A program made the position numbers and the translations under genes. The notes beneath the pieces were generated by a model. That model had not been told where the DNA came from and did no database searches. It was given only the letters and a program-made list of their open reading frames with translations. From contig QHBT01000037.1 of assembly GCA_003244185.1 (NCBI GenBank), forward strand, positions 53,592 through 117,591: a stretch of 64,000 nucleotides of DNA. Direction: 5' to 3'. Source of the DNA: Candidatus Dormiibacter spiritus. Its GTDB lineage: Bacteria; Chloroflexota; Dormibacteria; Dormibacterales; Dormibacteraceae. Shown here piece by piece: positions 27,082 to 36,631 of the stretch (its first letter is position 1; each line of letters begins with the position of its first letter).

Positions 27082-28092
27082 ATGACCATCAAGGTCGGCA
27101 TCAACGGCTTCGGCCGTATCGGCCGCAACATCTTCCGGGCCGCCAGCGAACTCAATCCCGAGATCGACGTGGTGGCTGTCAACGATCTGGGCGACGCGGC
27201 CACGTTTGCCCACCTGCTGAAGCACGACACGGCACTGGGCACGTTCGGGGGCTCGGTGGAGGCAGCCGACGGAGCCATCATGGTCGACGGCCGGGAGCTG
27301 AAGTTCCTCTCCCACCGCGATCCCGGCGAGCTGCCCTGGCGCGAGCTGGGCGTGGACATCGTCGTCGAGTCAACAGGGCTGTTCACCGACGCCAACAAGG
27401 CACGCGTCCACATCGACAAGGGTGGCGCCAAGAAGGTGATCATCTCCGCTCCCGCCAAGAACCAGGACTACACGGTGGTCATGGGCGTCAACGACAGCGG
27501 GTACCAGCCTGATTCGCACCACGTCATCTCCAACGGCAGCTGCACCACCAACTGCCTGGTCCCAGTCGTCAAGGTGCTGAACGACCGCTTCGGCATCGAG
27601 AAGGGGATGATGACCACCGTCCACGCCTACACCGCCGACCAGCGCCTGCAGGATCTGCCTCACTCGGATCTGCGACGCGCCCGGGCGGCTGCCGACAACG
27701 TGATTCCCACCTCCACTGGCGCCAACCGCGCGGTGGCGGAGGTGCTGCCCGAGCTGGCCGGCAAGTTCATAGGCATGTCCTTTCGGGTGCCGGTGCTGGA
27801 CGTGTCAGTCATCGACCTGAGCGTCGACCTGCAGCGACCAGCCGACGTGGAAGCCATCAACCAGGCCTTCGACGAGGCGGCTGCCGGGGAGCTGAAGGGC
27901 ATTCTGGAGGTGTCGCATGACCAGCTCGTCTCCTCCGACTTCAAGGGCAACCCGCACTCCTCGATAGTCGACGCGCCCCTGACGTTGAGGCTCACCGAAA
28001 AGGGGGCGAAGGTCGTCTCCTGGTACGACAACGAGTGGGGCTTCAGCTGCCGCATGGTGGACGTCATCGGACTCGTCGCCAAGGGACTGTGA
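27082..28092 (+). CDS. gap: Glyceraldehyde-3-phosphate dehydrogenase
   Basis: 336 aa. I take ATG 27082, which has CGGAGG upstream and begins MTIKVGINGFGRIGRN, the NAD-binding motif; an in-frame codon 60 nt earlier is unsupported. The catalytic Cys is in SNGSCTTNCLVP, with TTVHAYTADQRLQD and TGANRAVAEVLPEL following, and WYDNEWGFSCR at the end. It oxidises glyceraldehyde-3-phosphate to 1,3-bisphosphoglycerate. First gene of gap-pgk-tpiA-gpmA, overlapping pgk by 4 nt. Confidence 0.97.
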   Translation: MTIKVGINGFGRIGRNIFRAASELNPEIDVVAVNDLGDAATFAHLLKHDTALGTFGGSVEAADGAIMVDGRELKFLSHRDPGELPWRELGVDIVVESTGLFTDANKARVHIDKGGAKKVIISAPAKNQDYTVVMGVNDSGYQPDSHHVISNGSCTTNCLVPVVKVLNDRFGIEKGMMTTVHAYTADQRLQDLPHSDLRRARAAADNVIPTSTGANRAVAEVLPELAGKFIGMSFRVPVLDVSVIDLSVDLQRPADVEAINQAFDEAAAGELKGILEVSHDQLVSSDFKGNPHSSIVDAPLTLRLTEKGAKVVSWYDNEWGFSCRMVDVIGLVAKGL

Positions 28093-29267
28093 GCCTCAAG
28101 GCCTCCTATCACGACGTCCCGGTTCAAGGTCGGGCGGTGCTGGTGCGGGAGGACCTCAACGTCCCCCTCAGGGATGGCCGGGTCGCCGACGACACCCGTT
28201 TACGAGCGGCCCTGCCCACGCTGCGGGGGCTGTCAGCGGCGGGCGCCAGGGTGATAGTCATGTCGCACCTGGGCCGACCCCAGGGCAGGGTTGACCCCGC
28301 GCTCTCGCTGCGCCCGATCGGCGCCTGCCTCTCGCAGCTGCTGGAGAGGCCGGTTGCCTTTGCCGAGGACTGCGTGGGGCCGGCCGCCCTGGAGGCAGCC
28401 GCCAAACTGAGGAATTCTGAGCTCCTCCTGCTGGAGAACGTCCGCTTCCATGCCGGCGACGAAGCAAACGATCCCGACTTCGCGGCCCAGCTGGCCACAC
28501 TCGGTGAGATCTACGTCAACGACGCCTTCGCTGCCTCGCACCGAGCCCACGCCTCGGTCGTGGGGGTGGCCGAGCGGCTGCCCGCCTACGCCGGCGATCT
28601 GATGTTGAGTGAACTGCAGGCACTGCACACGGCATTGGACGACCCCCAGCGGCCGCTGCTGGCCATAGTTGGCGGCGCCAAGATCTCGACCAAGGCAGGC
28701 GTTCTCCGGCACCTGCTGGACAAGGTGGACCACCTGCTGATCGGCGGTGCGATGGCCAACACCTTCTTGAAGGCCGAAGGCAGGGAGGTGGGCAGCAGCT
28801 TCATCGAAGACTCGGCTCTGACCGAGGCAAGCTCGGTCGCCGAGATGGCGGGTGAAAAGCTGGTCCTTCCGCTGGACGCCGTCTGCGCCAGGCAGATGGC
28901 GCGCGGGCAGGAGCTTCGAACGTTCGCAGTGGAATCGGTCGAACCTGGCTGGATGGAGTTGGACATCGGCCCTCGGACCCGGGAGCTCTTCGCCGCCCAG
29001 GTGGCCGGCGCGGCGACAGTCGTCTGGAACGGGCCGGTCGGCGTCAGCGAGATCCCCGAGTTTGCGGGCGGTACGCGGTTTCTCGCCGAGGCGATAGCCG
29101 GCTCGGGTGCCTATTCGCTGCTCGGCGGTGGTGACACCGCTGCCGCTGTGGAGGCGTTGGGGCTGGCGGGCCGCTTCTCGCACGTCTCGACCGGCGGCGG
29201 AGCCACTCTCGAATACCTGGAGGGCCGGGAGCTGCCCGGCGTAGCCGCTCTGCGAAACGCTGCCTGA
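28089..29267 (+). CDS. pgk: Phosphoglycerate kinase
   Basis: 392 aa from GTG 28089, which overlaps the gap stop (GTGA). PGK signatures: VLVREDLNVPLRDGRVADDTR, VMSHLGRPQG, LLLENVRFHAGDEAND, VNDAFAASHRAHASVVG, AIVGGAKISTK and the C-terminal nucleotide loop LLGGGDTAAAVE and VSTGGGATLEYLEG. It makes ATP and 3-phosphoglycerate. The stop overlaps tpiA by one base. Confidence 0.97.
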   Translation: MSLKASYHDVPVQGRAVLVREDLNVPLRDGRVADDTRLRAALPTLRGLSAAGARVIVMSHLGRPQGRVDPALSLRPIGACLSQLLERPVAFAEDCVGPAALEAAAKLRNSELLLLENVRFHAGDEANDPDFAAQLATLGEIYVNDAFAASHRAHASVVGVAERLPAYAGDLMLSELQALHTALDDPQRPLLAIVGGAKISTKAGVLRHLLDKVDHLLIGGAMANTFLKAEGREVGSSFIEDSALTEASSVAEMAGEKLVLPLDAVCARQMARGQELRTFAVESVEPGWMELDIGPRTRELFAAQVAGAATVVWNGPVGVSEIPEFAGGTRFLAEAIAGSGAYSLLGGGDTAAAVEALGLAGRFSHVSTGGGATLEYLEGRELPGVAALRNAA

Positions 29268-30064
29268 TGAGTCCCCAGCGGCCCTTGCTGGCGGCCAACT
29301 GGAAGCTCAACCCCGTCACGGCAGAGGCTGCCGCGGAGCTGGCGCGGGGAGTTCTGGAACGCGGCGAGCGGCTTTCGACCGAGGTGGACGTCGTGCTCTG
29401 TCCGCCCTACTGCTGGCTGCTCGGCGTGGCCGAGATCCTGCATGGCAGCCGTGTGGAGCTGGGCGCCCAGAACTGCTACTGGGAGCCGTCCGGAGCCTAC
29501 ACAGGGGAGGTCTCGGCAGCCATGCTGGCCGGCTGGTGCCGGTGGGTGATAGTCGGCCACTCGGAACGGCGGAGCCACTTCGGTGAGACCGACGAGATGG
29601 TGGCCCGAAAACTGGCAGCTGCCCTGGAGAGCGACCTCAACGTGATCGCCTGCGTCGGTGAGCAGGCGGCTGACTTCGACTCCGGCCGCAGCGCGGAGAC
29701 CGTTGCCCGGCAGACCGACGCCCTGCTGGGCGTGACGGAGCTCCAGCGCCTGCGGCAGCTGGTGATCGCCTACGAACCTGTCTGGGCGATCGGGAGCGGC
29801 CGCAGCGCCGAGCCGGAGCACGCCTACTCGACCATGCGGGTGATCCGGCAGCGCCTGCGAGAGCGCTTCGACCAGGCGGCGATCGAGGTTCGCCTGCTCT
29901 ATGGCGGCAGCGTGAAGGCGGCCAACGTGGCGGGCTATGTCGAGCTGCCGAACTGTGACGGCTGCCTGATCGGAGGGGCCAGCCTCGATGCCATCGAGTT
30001 CTCCCGCATGCTGGCAGCCGTGGCGGAGGTCTACTCAGGAGCCGGAGGCAGGGGTGCGGAGTGA
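29267..30064 (+). CDS. tpiA: Triosephosphate isomerase
   Basis: 265 aa. The active site is complete: Asn/Lys in LAANWKLN, His in VIVGHSERR, Glu in [12 protein letters not shown], and phosphate-binding [12 protein letters not shown] and LIGGASLD. It interconverts dihydroxyacetone phosphate and glyceraldehyde-3-phosphate. It is coupled to pgk (TGATGA) and gpmA (GTGA). Confidence 0.97.
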   Translation: MSPQRPLLAANWKLNPVTAEAAAELARGVLERGERLSTEVDVVLCPPYCWLLGVAEILHGSRVELGAQNCYWEPSGAYTGEVSAAMLAGWCRWVIVGHSERRSHFGETDEMVARKLAAALESDLNVIACVGEQAADFDSGRSAETVARQTDALLGVTELQRLRQLVIAYEPVWAIGSGRSAEPEHAYSTMRVIRQRLRERFDQAAIEVRLLYGGSVKAANVAGYVELPNCDGCLIGGASLDAIEFSRMLAAVAEVYSGAGGRGAE

Positions 30065-30840
30065 GCTACTGCCTGATCCTTCTCCGGCACGGCCAGAGTG
30101 AGTGGAACGCCCGCGATCTCTTCACAGGCTGGGTGGACATCGGCCTGAGCGCGCAGGGACAGGCGGAGGCAGTCCGCGGCGGCCAGCTGCTCCGAGAGCG
30201 GGGTCTCCTGCCCGAGATCGTCCACACTTCGGTCCTGCGCCGGGCCATCCAGACCAGCGACGTCGCGCTCGATGTCTGCGATAGGCACTGGATCCCAGTC
30301 CGCCGCTCCTGGCGGCTCAACGAACGTCACTACGGCGCCCTGCAGGGCAAGAACAAAGCGCAGACGCTGGCCCAATACGGAGAACAGCAGTTTCAGCTCT
30401 GGCGCCGCTCCTACGATCAGCCTCCGCCACCTTTGGCGGACGACGACGAATTCTCGCAGGCGGGGGACCCGCGTTATGCACATCTGCCCCCCGAGTTGAG
30501 GCCGCGAACCGAGTGCCTGAGGGACGTCCTGATGAGGCTCCTGCCTTATTGGTACGAGTCGATAGTGCCTGACCTGCAGGTCTGCCGAGTGGTTCTCCTG
30601 GCCGCCCATGGCAACTCCCTGCGCGCCCTGCTGAAGCATCTGGACCAGATCGGGGATCAGGACATCGCCGGCGTCAACATCCCCACCGGCATCCCGCTGG
30701 TCTATGAGCTGGACAGCGACTTCCGGCCGGTCCGGCAAGGCGGAGAGTATCTGGATCCCGAGGCGGCCGCCAGGTCGATCGAAGCCGTCAAGAACCAGGG
30801 CCGGAGCCAGAAAGTTGGAAGCGATCCCCGATCTGAGTAG
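30061..30840 (+). CDS. gpmA: 2,3-bisphosphoglycerate-dependent phosphoglycerate mutase
   Basis: 259 aa with a GTG start overlapping tpiA. The histidine phosphatase motif [18 protein letters not shown] holds the phospho-His; [27 protein letters not shown] and the second His in [13 protein letters not shown] complete the active site. GpmA converts 3- to 2-phosphoglycerate. Fourth gene of the glycolytic operon; enolase is not in the window. Confidence 0.96.
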   Translation: MSYCLILLRHGQSEWNARDLFTGWVDIGLSAQGQAEAVRGGQLLRERGLLPEIVHTSVLRRAIQTSDVALDVCDRHWIPVRRSWRLNERHYGALQGKNKAQTLAQYGEQQFQLWRRSYDQPPPPLADDDEFSQAGDPRYAHLPPELRPRTECLRDVLMRLLPYWYESIVPDLQVCRVVLLAAHGNSLRALLKHLDQIGDQDIAGVNIPTGIPLVYELDSDFRPVRQGGEYLDPEAAARSIEAVKNQGRSQKVGSDPRSE

Positions 30841-30881
30841 GTTTTGCAGTAGTCCCATCCACAATTCAAGGAGGAGTCGCC

Positions 30882-31490
30882 ATGGCTTTCGAACTACCGC
30901 CGATCCCTTACGCGCTGGATGCGCTGGAGCCGCACGTCGACGCGCAGACCATGCAGATCCATCACGACAAGCATCACGCGACGTACGTGAACAACCTGAA
31001 CGGCGCTATCGAGAAGCACCCGGAGCTCGCTCAGAAGAGCGTCGAAGAACTTCTCGGTGATCTGAATGCCATCCCCGACGACATCCGGACGGTCGTCCGC
31101 AACAACGGCGGCGGGCATCTCAACCACTCGATCTTCTGGACGATCATGGGACCGAATGCCGGCGGCGAGCCGCAGGGCGCCGCGGCCGACGCCATCAGCC
31201 AGGCCTTCGGTGATTTCGCCGGCTTCAAGGATGCGGTTACAAAGGCCGCGGTGGGTCAGTTCGGCTCCGGTTGGAGCTGGGCCTATCTCTCCGGCGGCAA
31301 GCTCCAGGTCAAGGGCTTCCCGAACCAGGACAATCCAGTCTCCGAGGGCGGCGTGCCAATCCTGGGCGTCGACGTTTGGGAGCACGCCTACTACCTGAAG
31401 TATCAGAACCGCCGGCCGGATTACGTGGCGGCCTGGTGGAACACTGTCAACTGGCAAGCCGTGAACGAGCGGTTGAGCGCCGCCCGCTAA
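30882..31490 (+). CDS. Superoxide dismutase, Fe/Mn family
   Basis: 202 aa from ATG with the strong ribosome site AAGGAGG. Metal ligands His27, His82, Asp164 and His168 are present ([28 protein letters not shown]). It converts superoxide to oxygen and peroxide in the cytoplasm; I see no signal peptide. I cannot decide Fe versus Mn. A TAGGTT box at 30838 may provide its own promoter just after gpmA. Confidence 0.95.
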   Translation: MAFELPPIPYALDALEPHVDAQTMQIHHDKHHATYVNNLNGAIEKHPELAQKSVEELLGDLNAIPDDIRTVVRNNGGGHLNHSIFWTIMGPNAGGEPQGAAADAISQAFGDFAGFKDAVTKAAVGQFGSGWSWAYLSGGKLQVKGFPNQDNPVSEGGVPILGVDVWEHAYYLKYQNRRPDYVAAWWNTVNWQAVNERLSAAR

Positions 31491-31551
31491 ACCGCCTCAG
31501 GCTTGACGCCCAGTCCGCCGGTCGCGGCGCTCGCGAGTGCCCGGCCGGCGG

Positions 31552-31557
31552 TAAACT
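31552..31557 (+). promoter_or_regulatory. Possible -10 box of secG
   Basis: TAAACT ends 17 nt before the ATG of secG, implying a short leader; no Shine-Dalgarno is visible. Confidence 0.4.
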
Positions 31558-31574
31558 GGCCCGGTTCTTCAACC

Positions 31575-31829
31575 ATGGATAAGATTCGCAACGCCTTTGT
31601 GATCCTGGAAGTCGTGATAGGTGTGCTCCTCATCGCGGGCATCCTGATCCAGACTCCCAAAGCGACCGGATTGGGCGGCACCATCGGCGGCGGTGACGGT
31701 GGCCTGGGCGGCGGTTACCGCACCCGGCGGGGACTTGAGCGGCAGATCTACTACTCGAGCTGGGTACTGACGTTCGCCTTCTTCCTAGTCTCCGTAGCGA
31801 ATATCTGGTTCTCGAGCCACACCGGTTGA
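31575..31829 (+). CDS. secG: Preprotein translocase subunit SecG
   Basis: 84 aa from ATG 31575. It has two transmembrane helices (AFVILEVVIGVLLIAGILIQ and VLTFAFFLVSVANIWF) joined by a Gly-rich loop (GLGGTIGGGDGGLGGGY), the SecG layout. It assists SecYE-mediated export. Association with gap-pgk-tpiA is common in Gram-positive genomes. The stop overlaps the binding-protein gene by 4 nt. Confidence 0.9.
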   Translation: MDKIRNAFVILEVVIGVLLIAGILIQTPKATGLGGTIGGGDGGLGGGYRTRRGLERQIYYSSWVLTFAFFLVSVANIWFSSHTG

Positions 31830-33448
31830 CGGCGCGAGCGCTGCTGGCGCTCCTGTCGCTGCTCTTGGTCGCCGGCTGTTCGGCCAACACATCGCTGGTG
31901 AACGTGCAGGGCTCCGCTGGGCAGGGGGGTTCGGTGAGCGAGGCGGTGGTGGGGACCGCCCGCACGCTGAACCCGCTGTTTGAGCAGGAGGACAACGCGC
32001 GAGACATCGACAGCCTGATCTACCAGGGCCTCACCACAATCGGACAGGATCAGCAGGTGGTGCCGCTGCTGGCGGCCAAGCTCACAGTCTCCGATGACCG
32101 CCTTACCTACACGGTCGACCTGAAGCGGGGTGTGCGCTGGGCGGATGGGCAGCCGTTCGGCGTCGATGACGTGCTCTTCACGTATTCGGTCCTGCAGTCG
32201 CCTGACTACAGGGTCTCCAGCGGCACCGACTGGAAGAACATCAAGATCGAGCCGGCCGGCCCCAACGCTGTGCGGTTCACCCTGAAGGCTCCCAGCGCTC
32301 CGTTCCCACTGGCGCTGCGGCAGGGCATCATCGCCAAACATGTCTTCGAGAAGGTGGCGGTGGCCGACATCCCCGGCGATCCCCACAGCGGCGAGAAAGC
32401 CTTCGGCACAGGGCCGTTCAAGGTGGACGCCATCTCCAAAGACCGTCGGCTGGTGACGCTGGGCCGCAACCCGCAGGCCAAGCCGGCGCCCTTTTTGGAC
32501 CAGTTCCAGTTTCGCGGCTATCCAAGCCTCGGGGACGCGCTGGATGCCGTCGCCCGGGGCGAGGCTGATTCTGCCGGAGCCCTCCAGCCGCCCAACCTGG
32601 GCGCTCTCGCCAACCGGCCGGACCTGGCCCTGCATGAAGGCAGGACCTTCACTTTCGTGGCCATGTTCTTCAACCTGAGCCAGGACCAGGCCGCCAGTCT
32701 CGATCCCGCGGCCCTTCGCCAGGGCTTGGCCAAGGCTGTCGACCGGCAGCAGATAGTCGGCCAGCAGCTGGACGGACGAGCCGAGGTGGCCAGCGGGCCC
32801 ATCCCACCGTCGAACTGGGGCTACTCAGCGGCGGCCGCCAAGCGGCTGGACTACGATCCGCAGGGTGCCGAAAAGCTGCTCGACGCGGCTGGCTGGCCCA
32901 AGGATCCGGCCACTCACCTGCGCATGAAGGATGGCCGACCGCTCAAGCTCACGCTGAAGACGTCTGACGGCTTTCCCTACAGGCAGGTCGCCGATGCCCT
33001 GGCCGCGCAGTACAAAGCGGTGGGCGTCCAGCTCGAGATCGAGCCCGTCTCCGCCTCGGCGCTGGTCAGCGACCTGCGTTCGAAGCAATACCAGGTGGCG
33101 CTGGGAGCTATCGACAACGGCCCCGACCCGGACCAGACGTTCTTCTGGCACTCGGACCCCACTGTCGACGGCGTCAACTTTGCGGGCCCTCTGATGCTGC
33201 GCCAGGCACTCATCGACAAGGACCTGGAGGACGGTCGGGCCGGGGTGGACCGAAAAGCCCGAAAGCAGGCGTATGACGACTTTCAGCAGCTCATGGCGGA
33301 TGCCGCGCCTGCCGTCTTCCTCTTCGAGCCCCACTACGCGTACCTGCAGAACAAGCGGGTGCGCGGCTTCCGGATCAACCCCGCCATCGATCCGGTCGAC
33401 CGTTTCCAGTTCGCCGCCAGCTGGTACGTGAACAGCAAGGCGGCCTAG
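31826..33448 (+). CDS. ABC-type oligopeptide/nickel-family substrate-binding lipoprotein
   Basis: 540 aa with a TTG start in the secG stop (TTGA). Residues 1-18 form a lipoprotein signal ending LLVAGC. SBP family 5 features: GTARTLNPLFEQEDNARDID, LIYQGLTTIG, YTVDLKRGVRWADGQPFGVDDVLFTY, and a C-terminal VRGFRINPAIDPVDRFQF. Such proteins capture peptides or other solutes for an ABC importer. No permease or ATPase genes adjoin it, so it is an orphan or serves a distant transporter. Confidence 0.88.
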   Translation: MTARALLALLSLLLVAGCSANTSLVNVQGSAGQGGSVSEAVVGTARTLNPLFEQEDNARDIDSLIYQGLTTIGQDQQVVPLLAAKLTVSDDRLTYTVDLKRGVRWADGQPFGVDDVLFTYSVLQSPDYRVSSGTDWKNIKIEPAGPNAVRFTLKAPSAPFPLALRQGIIAKHVFEKVAVADIPGDPHSGEKAFGTGPFKVDAISKDRRLVTLGRNPQAKPAPFLDQFQFRGYPSLGDALDAVARGEADSAGALQPPNLGALANRPDLALHEGRTFTFVAMFFNLSQDQAASLDPAALRQGLAKAVDRQQIVGQQLDGRAEVASGPIPPSNWGYSAAAAKRLDYDPQGAEKLLDAAGWPKDPATHLRMKDGRPLKLTLKTSDGFPYRQVADALAAQYKAVGVQLEIEPVSASALVSDLRSKQYQVALGAIDNGPDPDQTFFWHSDPTVDGVNFAGPLMLRQALIDKDLEDGRAGVDRKARKQAYDDFQQLMADAAPAVFLFEPHYAYLQNKRVRGFRINPAIDPVDRFQFAASWYVNSKAA

Positions 33449-33496
33449 GCGTCAGTTGATGAGCGTTTCCGGGCGAACACCTGGGGAGGAGAAATA

Positions 33497-34240
33497 GTGG
33501 ATCTTGGCTTGAGCGGCGCCCGAGCCCTCGTGACAGCTGCCAGCAAGGGCCTGGGCAAGGCTTGTGCGGCCGCTTTGGCGCAGGAGGGCGCCCGCGTCTT
33601 CCTGGTCTCGCGCGATGATGCGCTGCTCGCGCAGGTGGAGCGGGAGATGGGCGCTGCCGGCCATCTGGCCCTCGACCTATCGCAACCGGAGAACCCAGCC
33701 CGCGCAGTGACGGCGGCGGTCGACGCCCTCGGCGGTCTGGACATCCTGATCTGCAACGCGGGCGGGCCGCCGGCGGGAACCTTTCAGAGCACGCCGCTGG
33801 CGAACTGGGACAATGGCTACCAGCTGACGCTCATGAGCGCTGTGCGGCTGACTGAGGCGGCGCTCCCGCATCTGAAGCGGAGCGGCCGCGGGCGCATTAT
33901 CAACGTCACCTCCACTTCCGTGCGGCAGCCGATCCCCAACCTCGTCCTCTCCAACGCGTTCCGCTCGGCCGTGACGGCGATGGCGAAAACGCTCTCGATG
34001 GAGGTGGCCGGCGACAACGTCACGGTCAACAACCTGGCGCCGGGGACGATGATGACCGACCGGGCCAAGGTGCTCTACGGCGACAGCATCCCCGAGGTCG
34101 AGAAGACGATCCCGATGGGCCGCCTGGGCACACCGGAGGAGTACGGAGCGGTGTGCGCCTTCCTCTGTTCCCTGCAAGCGGGATACGTGACGGGTCAGAC
34201 TCTGGGGGTGGACGGCGGTCTTTTGAAGGGGGTGCACTAA
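33497..34240 (+). CDS. SDR-family protein without the Tyr-X3-Lys pair
   Basis: 247 aa from GTG with GGGGAGGAG upstream. The cofactor site TAASKGLGKA, CNAGGPP and INVTSTS are intact, and the C-terminus GQTLGVDGGLLKGVH is typical of 3-oxoacyl-ACP reductase-like SDRs. At the catalytic position the usual YSASK is LSNAFRSAV, so Asn and Arg replace Tyr and Lys. This occurs in a known SDR subgroup; the reaction is unknown. The next gene, an aminotransferase, starts 5 nt downstream. Confidence 0.85.
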   Translation: MDLGLSGARALVTAASKGLGKACAAALAQEGARVFLVSRDDALLAQVEREMGAAGHLALDLSQPENPARAVTAAVDALGGLDILICNAGGPPAGTFQSTPLANWDNGYQLTLMSAVRLTEAALPHLKRSGRGRIINVTSTSVRQPIPNLVLSNAFRSAVTAMAKTLSMEVAGDNVTVNNLAPGTMMTDRAKVLYGDSIPEVEKTIPMGRLGTPEEYGAVCAFLCSLQAGYVTGQTLGVDGGLLKGVH

Positions 34241-34245
34241 AACTC

Positions 34246-35457
34246 ATGGCTATGAAGCTGGCGGAAAGGATGCAGCGGCTGGGTACTGAGGGGGCTTTCG
34301 AGGTCCTGGCCAAAGCGCGCAAGCTGGAGGCACAAGGCAAGCACATAGTCCATCTGGAGATCGGGGAGCCTGACTTCGCCACACCCGACCACATCACAGA
34401 AGCCGCCGTCTCCGCCCTGCAGGACGGGTGGACGCACTACACGCCGGCCGCCGGCATCCCGGAGGCCCGCGCCTCGGTCGCCGCCTTCGTCGGCCGCCGG
34501 CTGGGCGTCGAAGTGTCGCCTGACGAGGTGGTGCTGGTGCCCGGCTCCAAGAACGTCCTCCACTTCGTGCTGCTCTCCCTGATCGAGCCGGGCGACGAGG
34601 TGATCTACCCGGATCCCGGATACCCCGTCTACTCCTCGCTGATCAACTTCGTGGGCGCCAAGCAGGTGCCCATCAGGCTCCGCGAGGAGCGCAACTTCCG
34701 TCTCGATCCGGAGGAGCTCGCGTCGCTGGTCAGCGACCGGACGCGCATGATCATCCTGAACACGCCCCAGAACCCCACGGGGGGAGTGCTGACCAAGGAA
34801 GACGTGGAGTTCGTCAGCCGGCTGGCGGTCGAGCGCGATCTCTATGTGGTGGCCGACGAGATCTACTCGCAGATCACCTACGGCTTCGAGCACGCCTCGA
34901 TCCTGGCCGAGCCGGGGATGAAGGAGCGCACAGTCCTGATGGACGGCATGTCCAAGGCGTACGCCATGTGCGGCTGGCGGCTCGGCTACGGCGTCGCGCC
35001 TCAGGAGCTGGCTGTGCAGATGGAACGGCTGATGATCAACACGTCGTCCTGCGCCGCCGCGTTCACCCAGATGGCGGCGATCGAAGCCTTCGATTCGCCG
35101 CAGTCCGAGCAGTCGGTGAGGCGAATGGTGGGAGAGTTCCGCCGCCGTCGGGACATTGTGGTGGACGGTCTGAACGACATGCCGGGTGTGCGCTGCCAGC
35201 GACCGGAGGGTGCCTTCTACGCCTTTCCCAACATCGAAGGAACCGGACTGGACGAGCGCGACCTGGCGGCGGCCCTGCTGGAAGAAGCGGGGGTGGCGAT
35301 ACTGCCCGGGACGGCCTTCGGCCCGGCTGGGAAGGGGTTCATCCGCCTCGCCTACACGCAGGGCGAAGAAGACCTCCGGTTGGGCCTGGAGCGGATGTCA
35401 AGCTACCTGGCCGGCCAGCGCGCCGGCACCACTGGAAGCGTGGAGCGAGCGCGCTAG
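34246..35457 (+). CDS. Class I aminotransferase (aspartate/aromatic type)
   Basis: 403 aa from ATG 34246; ATG 34252 is an alternative. Fold-type I signature: EIGEPDFATPDHI, YTPAAGIPEARASVA, NTPQNPTGGVLT, VADEIYSQITY, and the PLP lysine in MDGMSKAYAMCGWRLGYG. The substrate is not certain; such enzymes often act on aspartate, aromatic amino acids or their oxoacids, which would fit the aromatic cluster 6 kb downstream. Probably co-transcribed with the SDR gene. Confidence 0.9.
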   Translation: MAMKLAERMQRLGTEGAFEVLAKARKLEAQGKHIVHLEIGEPDFATPDHITEAAVSALQDGWTHYTPAAGIPEARASVAAFVGRRLGVEVSPDEVVLVPGSKNVLHFVLLSLIEPGDEVIYPDPGYPVYSSLINFVGAKQVPIRLREERNFRLDPEELASLVSDRTRMIILNTPQNPTGGVLTKEDVEFVSRLAVERDLYVVADEIYSQITYGFEHASILAEPGMKERTVLMDGMSKAYAMCGWRLGYGVAPQELAVQMERLMINTSSCAAAFTQMAAIEAFDSPQSEQSVRRMVGEFRRRRDIVVDGLNDMPGVRCQRPEGAFYAFPNIEGTGLDERDLAAALLEEAGVAILPGTAFGPAGKGFIRLAYTQGEEDLRLGLERMSSYLAGQRAGTTGSVERAR

Positions 35458-35699
35458 GGTCTCTCCGGTCATACCAATCGAGCAGTGCTCGAGGCACGAC
35501 ATCCCACCGGTCGTCACGTCTCCTCGCCTGCCGGCGGGAGCACGCTCTGGCGATAGCTCCATGGCGCTCTTCGAGAGTGCTTACCCCCCAGAAGCTCGGA
35601 CAACCTCCCGATCATCGAGGAGCTCTGCTCCGATTGGTTTTCTGACGAACTTCAACGTATTCGATAACTAGCGCTCGCGTGTCTTCTTCTTGCTGCCAC

Positions 35700-35988
35700 C
35701 GCGGAGTCGCCGCTCCTCGGTCGAGTCTCGGCGAGCGAGCTGCGCGACTACCCGCTTGGTGGGCTGCACGCTGCCGCGACCAGCGGAGTCACCGGATCCC
35801 AAGGGAGCGGTGTAGTTCAGAGAGGTGTTGCCGTGTTTCCCGACGACTTCTCGATCCGCCGCCTGGTCGAGCGCGAGCACACGATCGTCCATTGGTCGGA
35901 GTTCGACCGAGGTGGTCACTTCGCGGCCATGGAGCAGCCGGATCTCTTGGTCGGGGACATCCGGGATTTCTTTAGGCGGTTTCGATGA
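35700..35988 (+). pseudogene. Epoxide hydrolase-type alpha/beta hydrolase, C-terminal remnant
   Basis: The frame ending at TGA 35986-35988 reads GVAVFPDDFSIRRLVERE then HTIVHWSEFDRGGHFAAMEQ and PDLLVGDIRDFFRRF. This is the C-terminus of EHN-type epoxide hydrolases, with the catalytic His in GGHFAAMEQPDLL. Everything upstream of about 35700 (nucleophile, cap) is missing, so it is a fragment. Confidence 0.75.
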
Positions 35989-36169
35989 CCATGTGCGCGG
36001 GTCGCACCTTAAGAGCAGAGCTGCCCGACAGAGGAGCCGCACGAGGCGGGCTTCTCGCCTTGGCCGCGCTCGCCCACCGACGGAGGAATACCCAACAGTA
36101 GATTACCCGACATCACCAGTCTCGCCCCCCTTGTCTCTTCTCCGGCCAACTGTCGCTCAAGGCGCCCAG

Positions 36170-36470
36170 ATGGCAGCGCATGTCGGACTCTTAAACAGGT
36201 CGAAGGGTGAGAAGTGGAAAGCGCTTAACGAGATTCTTGGCCTGGAGGGTGTCAATGCACTGCGTCTCAACCTGCAGACGCCAGCGAATCAGCTGGCCGA
36301 GCTGCCGAAGCCGCGACTCAAGAGCCGCTACCGGCCGGGGGATGCACTCGAGGTGCATAACGTCGAAGGTCGGGCCAATCAGATAGTCGCAGCAGTAAGA
36401 GATCTATGCAAGCTCGCGGCCATTGAGCCTCCCAACGATCTCGCCGGGCGTTTACGACCAAAGGAAAGCC
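36170..36470 (+). pseudogene. AAA/SMC-like ATPase fragment
   Basis: The frame reads RSKGEKWKALNEILGLEGVN and then ALRLNLQTPANQLAELPK, which resembles the post-Walker region of large DNA-associated AAA ATPases (GEKWKALxxILGLE). No Walker motifs or full domain are present. The frame runs on into the ABC ATPase fragment, so this is a junction of remnants. Family assignment is tentative. Confidence 0.4.
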
Positions 36471-36472
36471 TG

Positions 36473-36631
36473 ATGGCAAACATTGAATTGATCGATCTGA
36501 CAAAGCATTACCGCCAGGGCACGGGCGTGATTCGAGCCCTGGACGGTGTCTCACTCCAGATCGAATCCGGCGGATCTGTGTCATTCGTAGGACGGTCTGG
36601 AATCGGCAAGACGACCCTGCTCGACATTGAT
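36473..36631 (+). pseudogene. ABC transporter ATPase, N-terminal fragment
   Basis: MANIELIDLTKHYRQG, then RALDGVSLQIESGGSVSFVG and SGIGKTTLLDI, is the start of a LolD/MacB-type ABC ATPase through Walker A. Homology stops right after LLDI, and no signature or Walker B follows. About 53 residues remain of roughly 220. The codon composition is less GC-rich than the surroundings, suggesting an acquired and then truncated gene. Confidence 0.75.

Noticed and set aside
28918..28927. CGAACGTTCG palindrome in pgk as a possible LexA box
   Set aside because: The 4-bp spacer of the Gram-positive LexA site is missing, and it is internal to a coding region.
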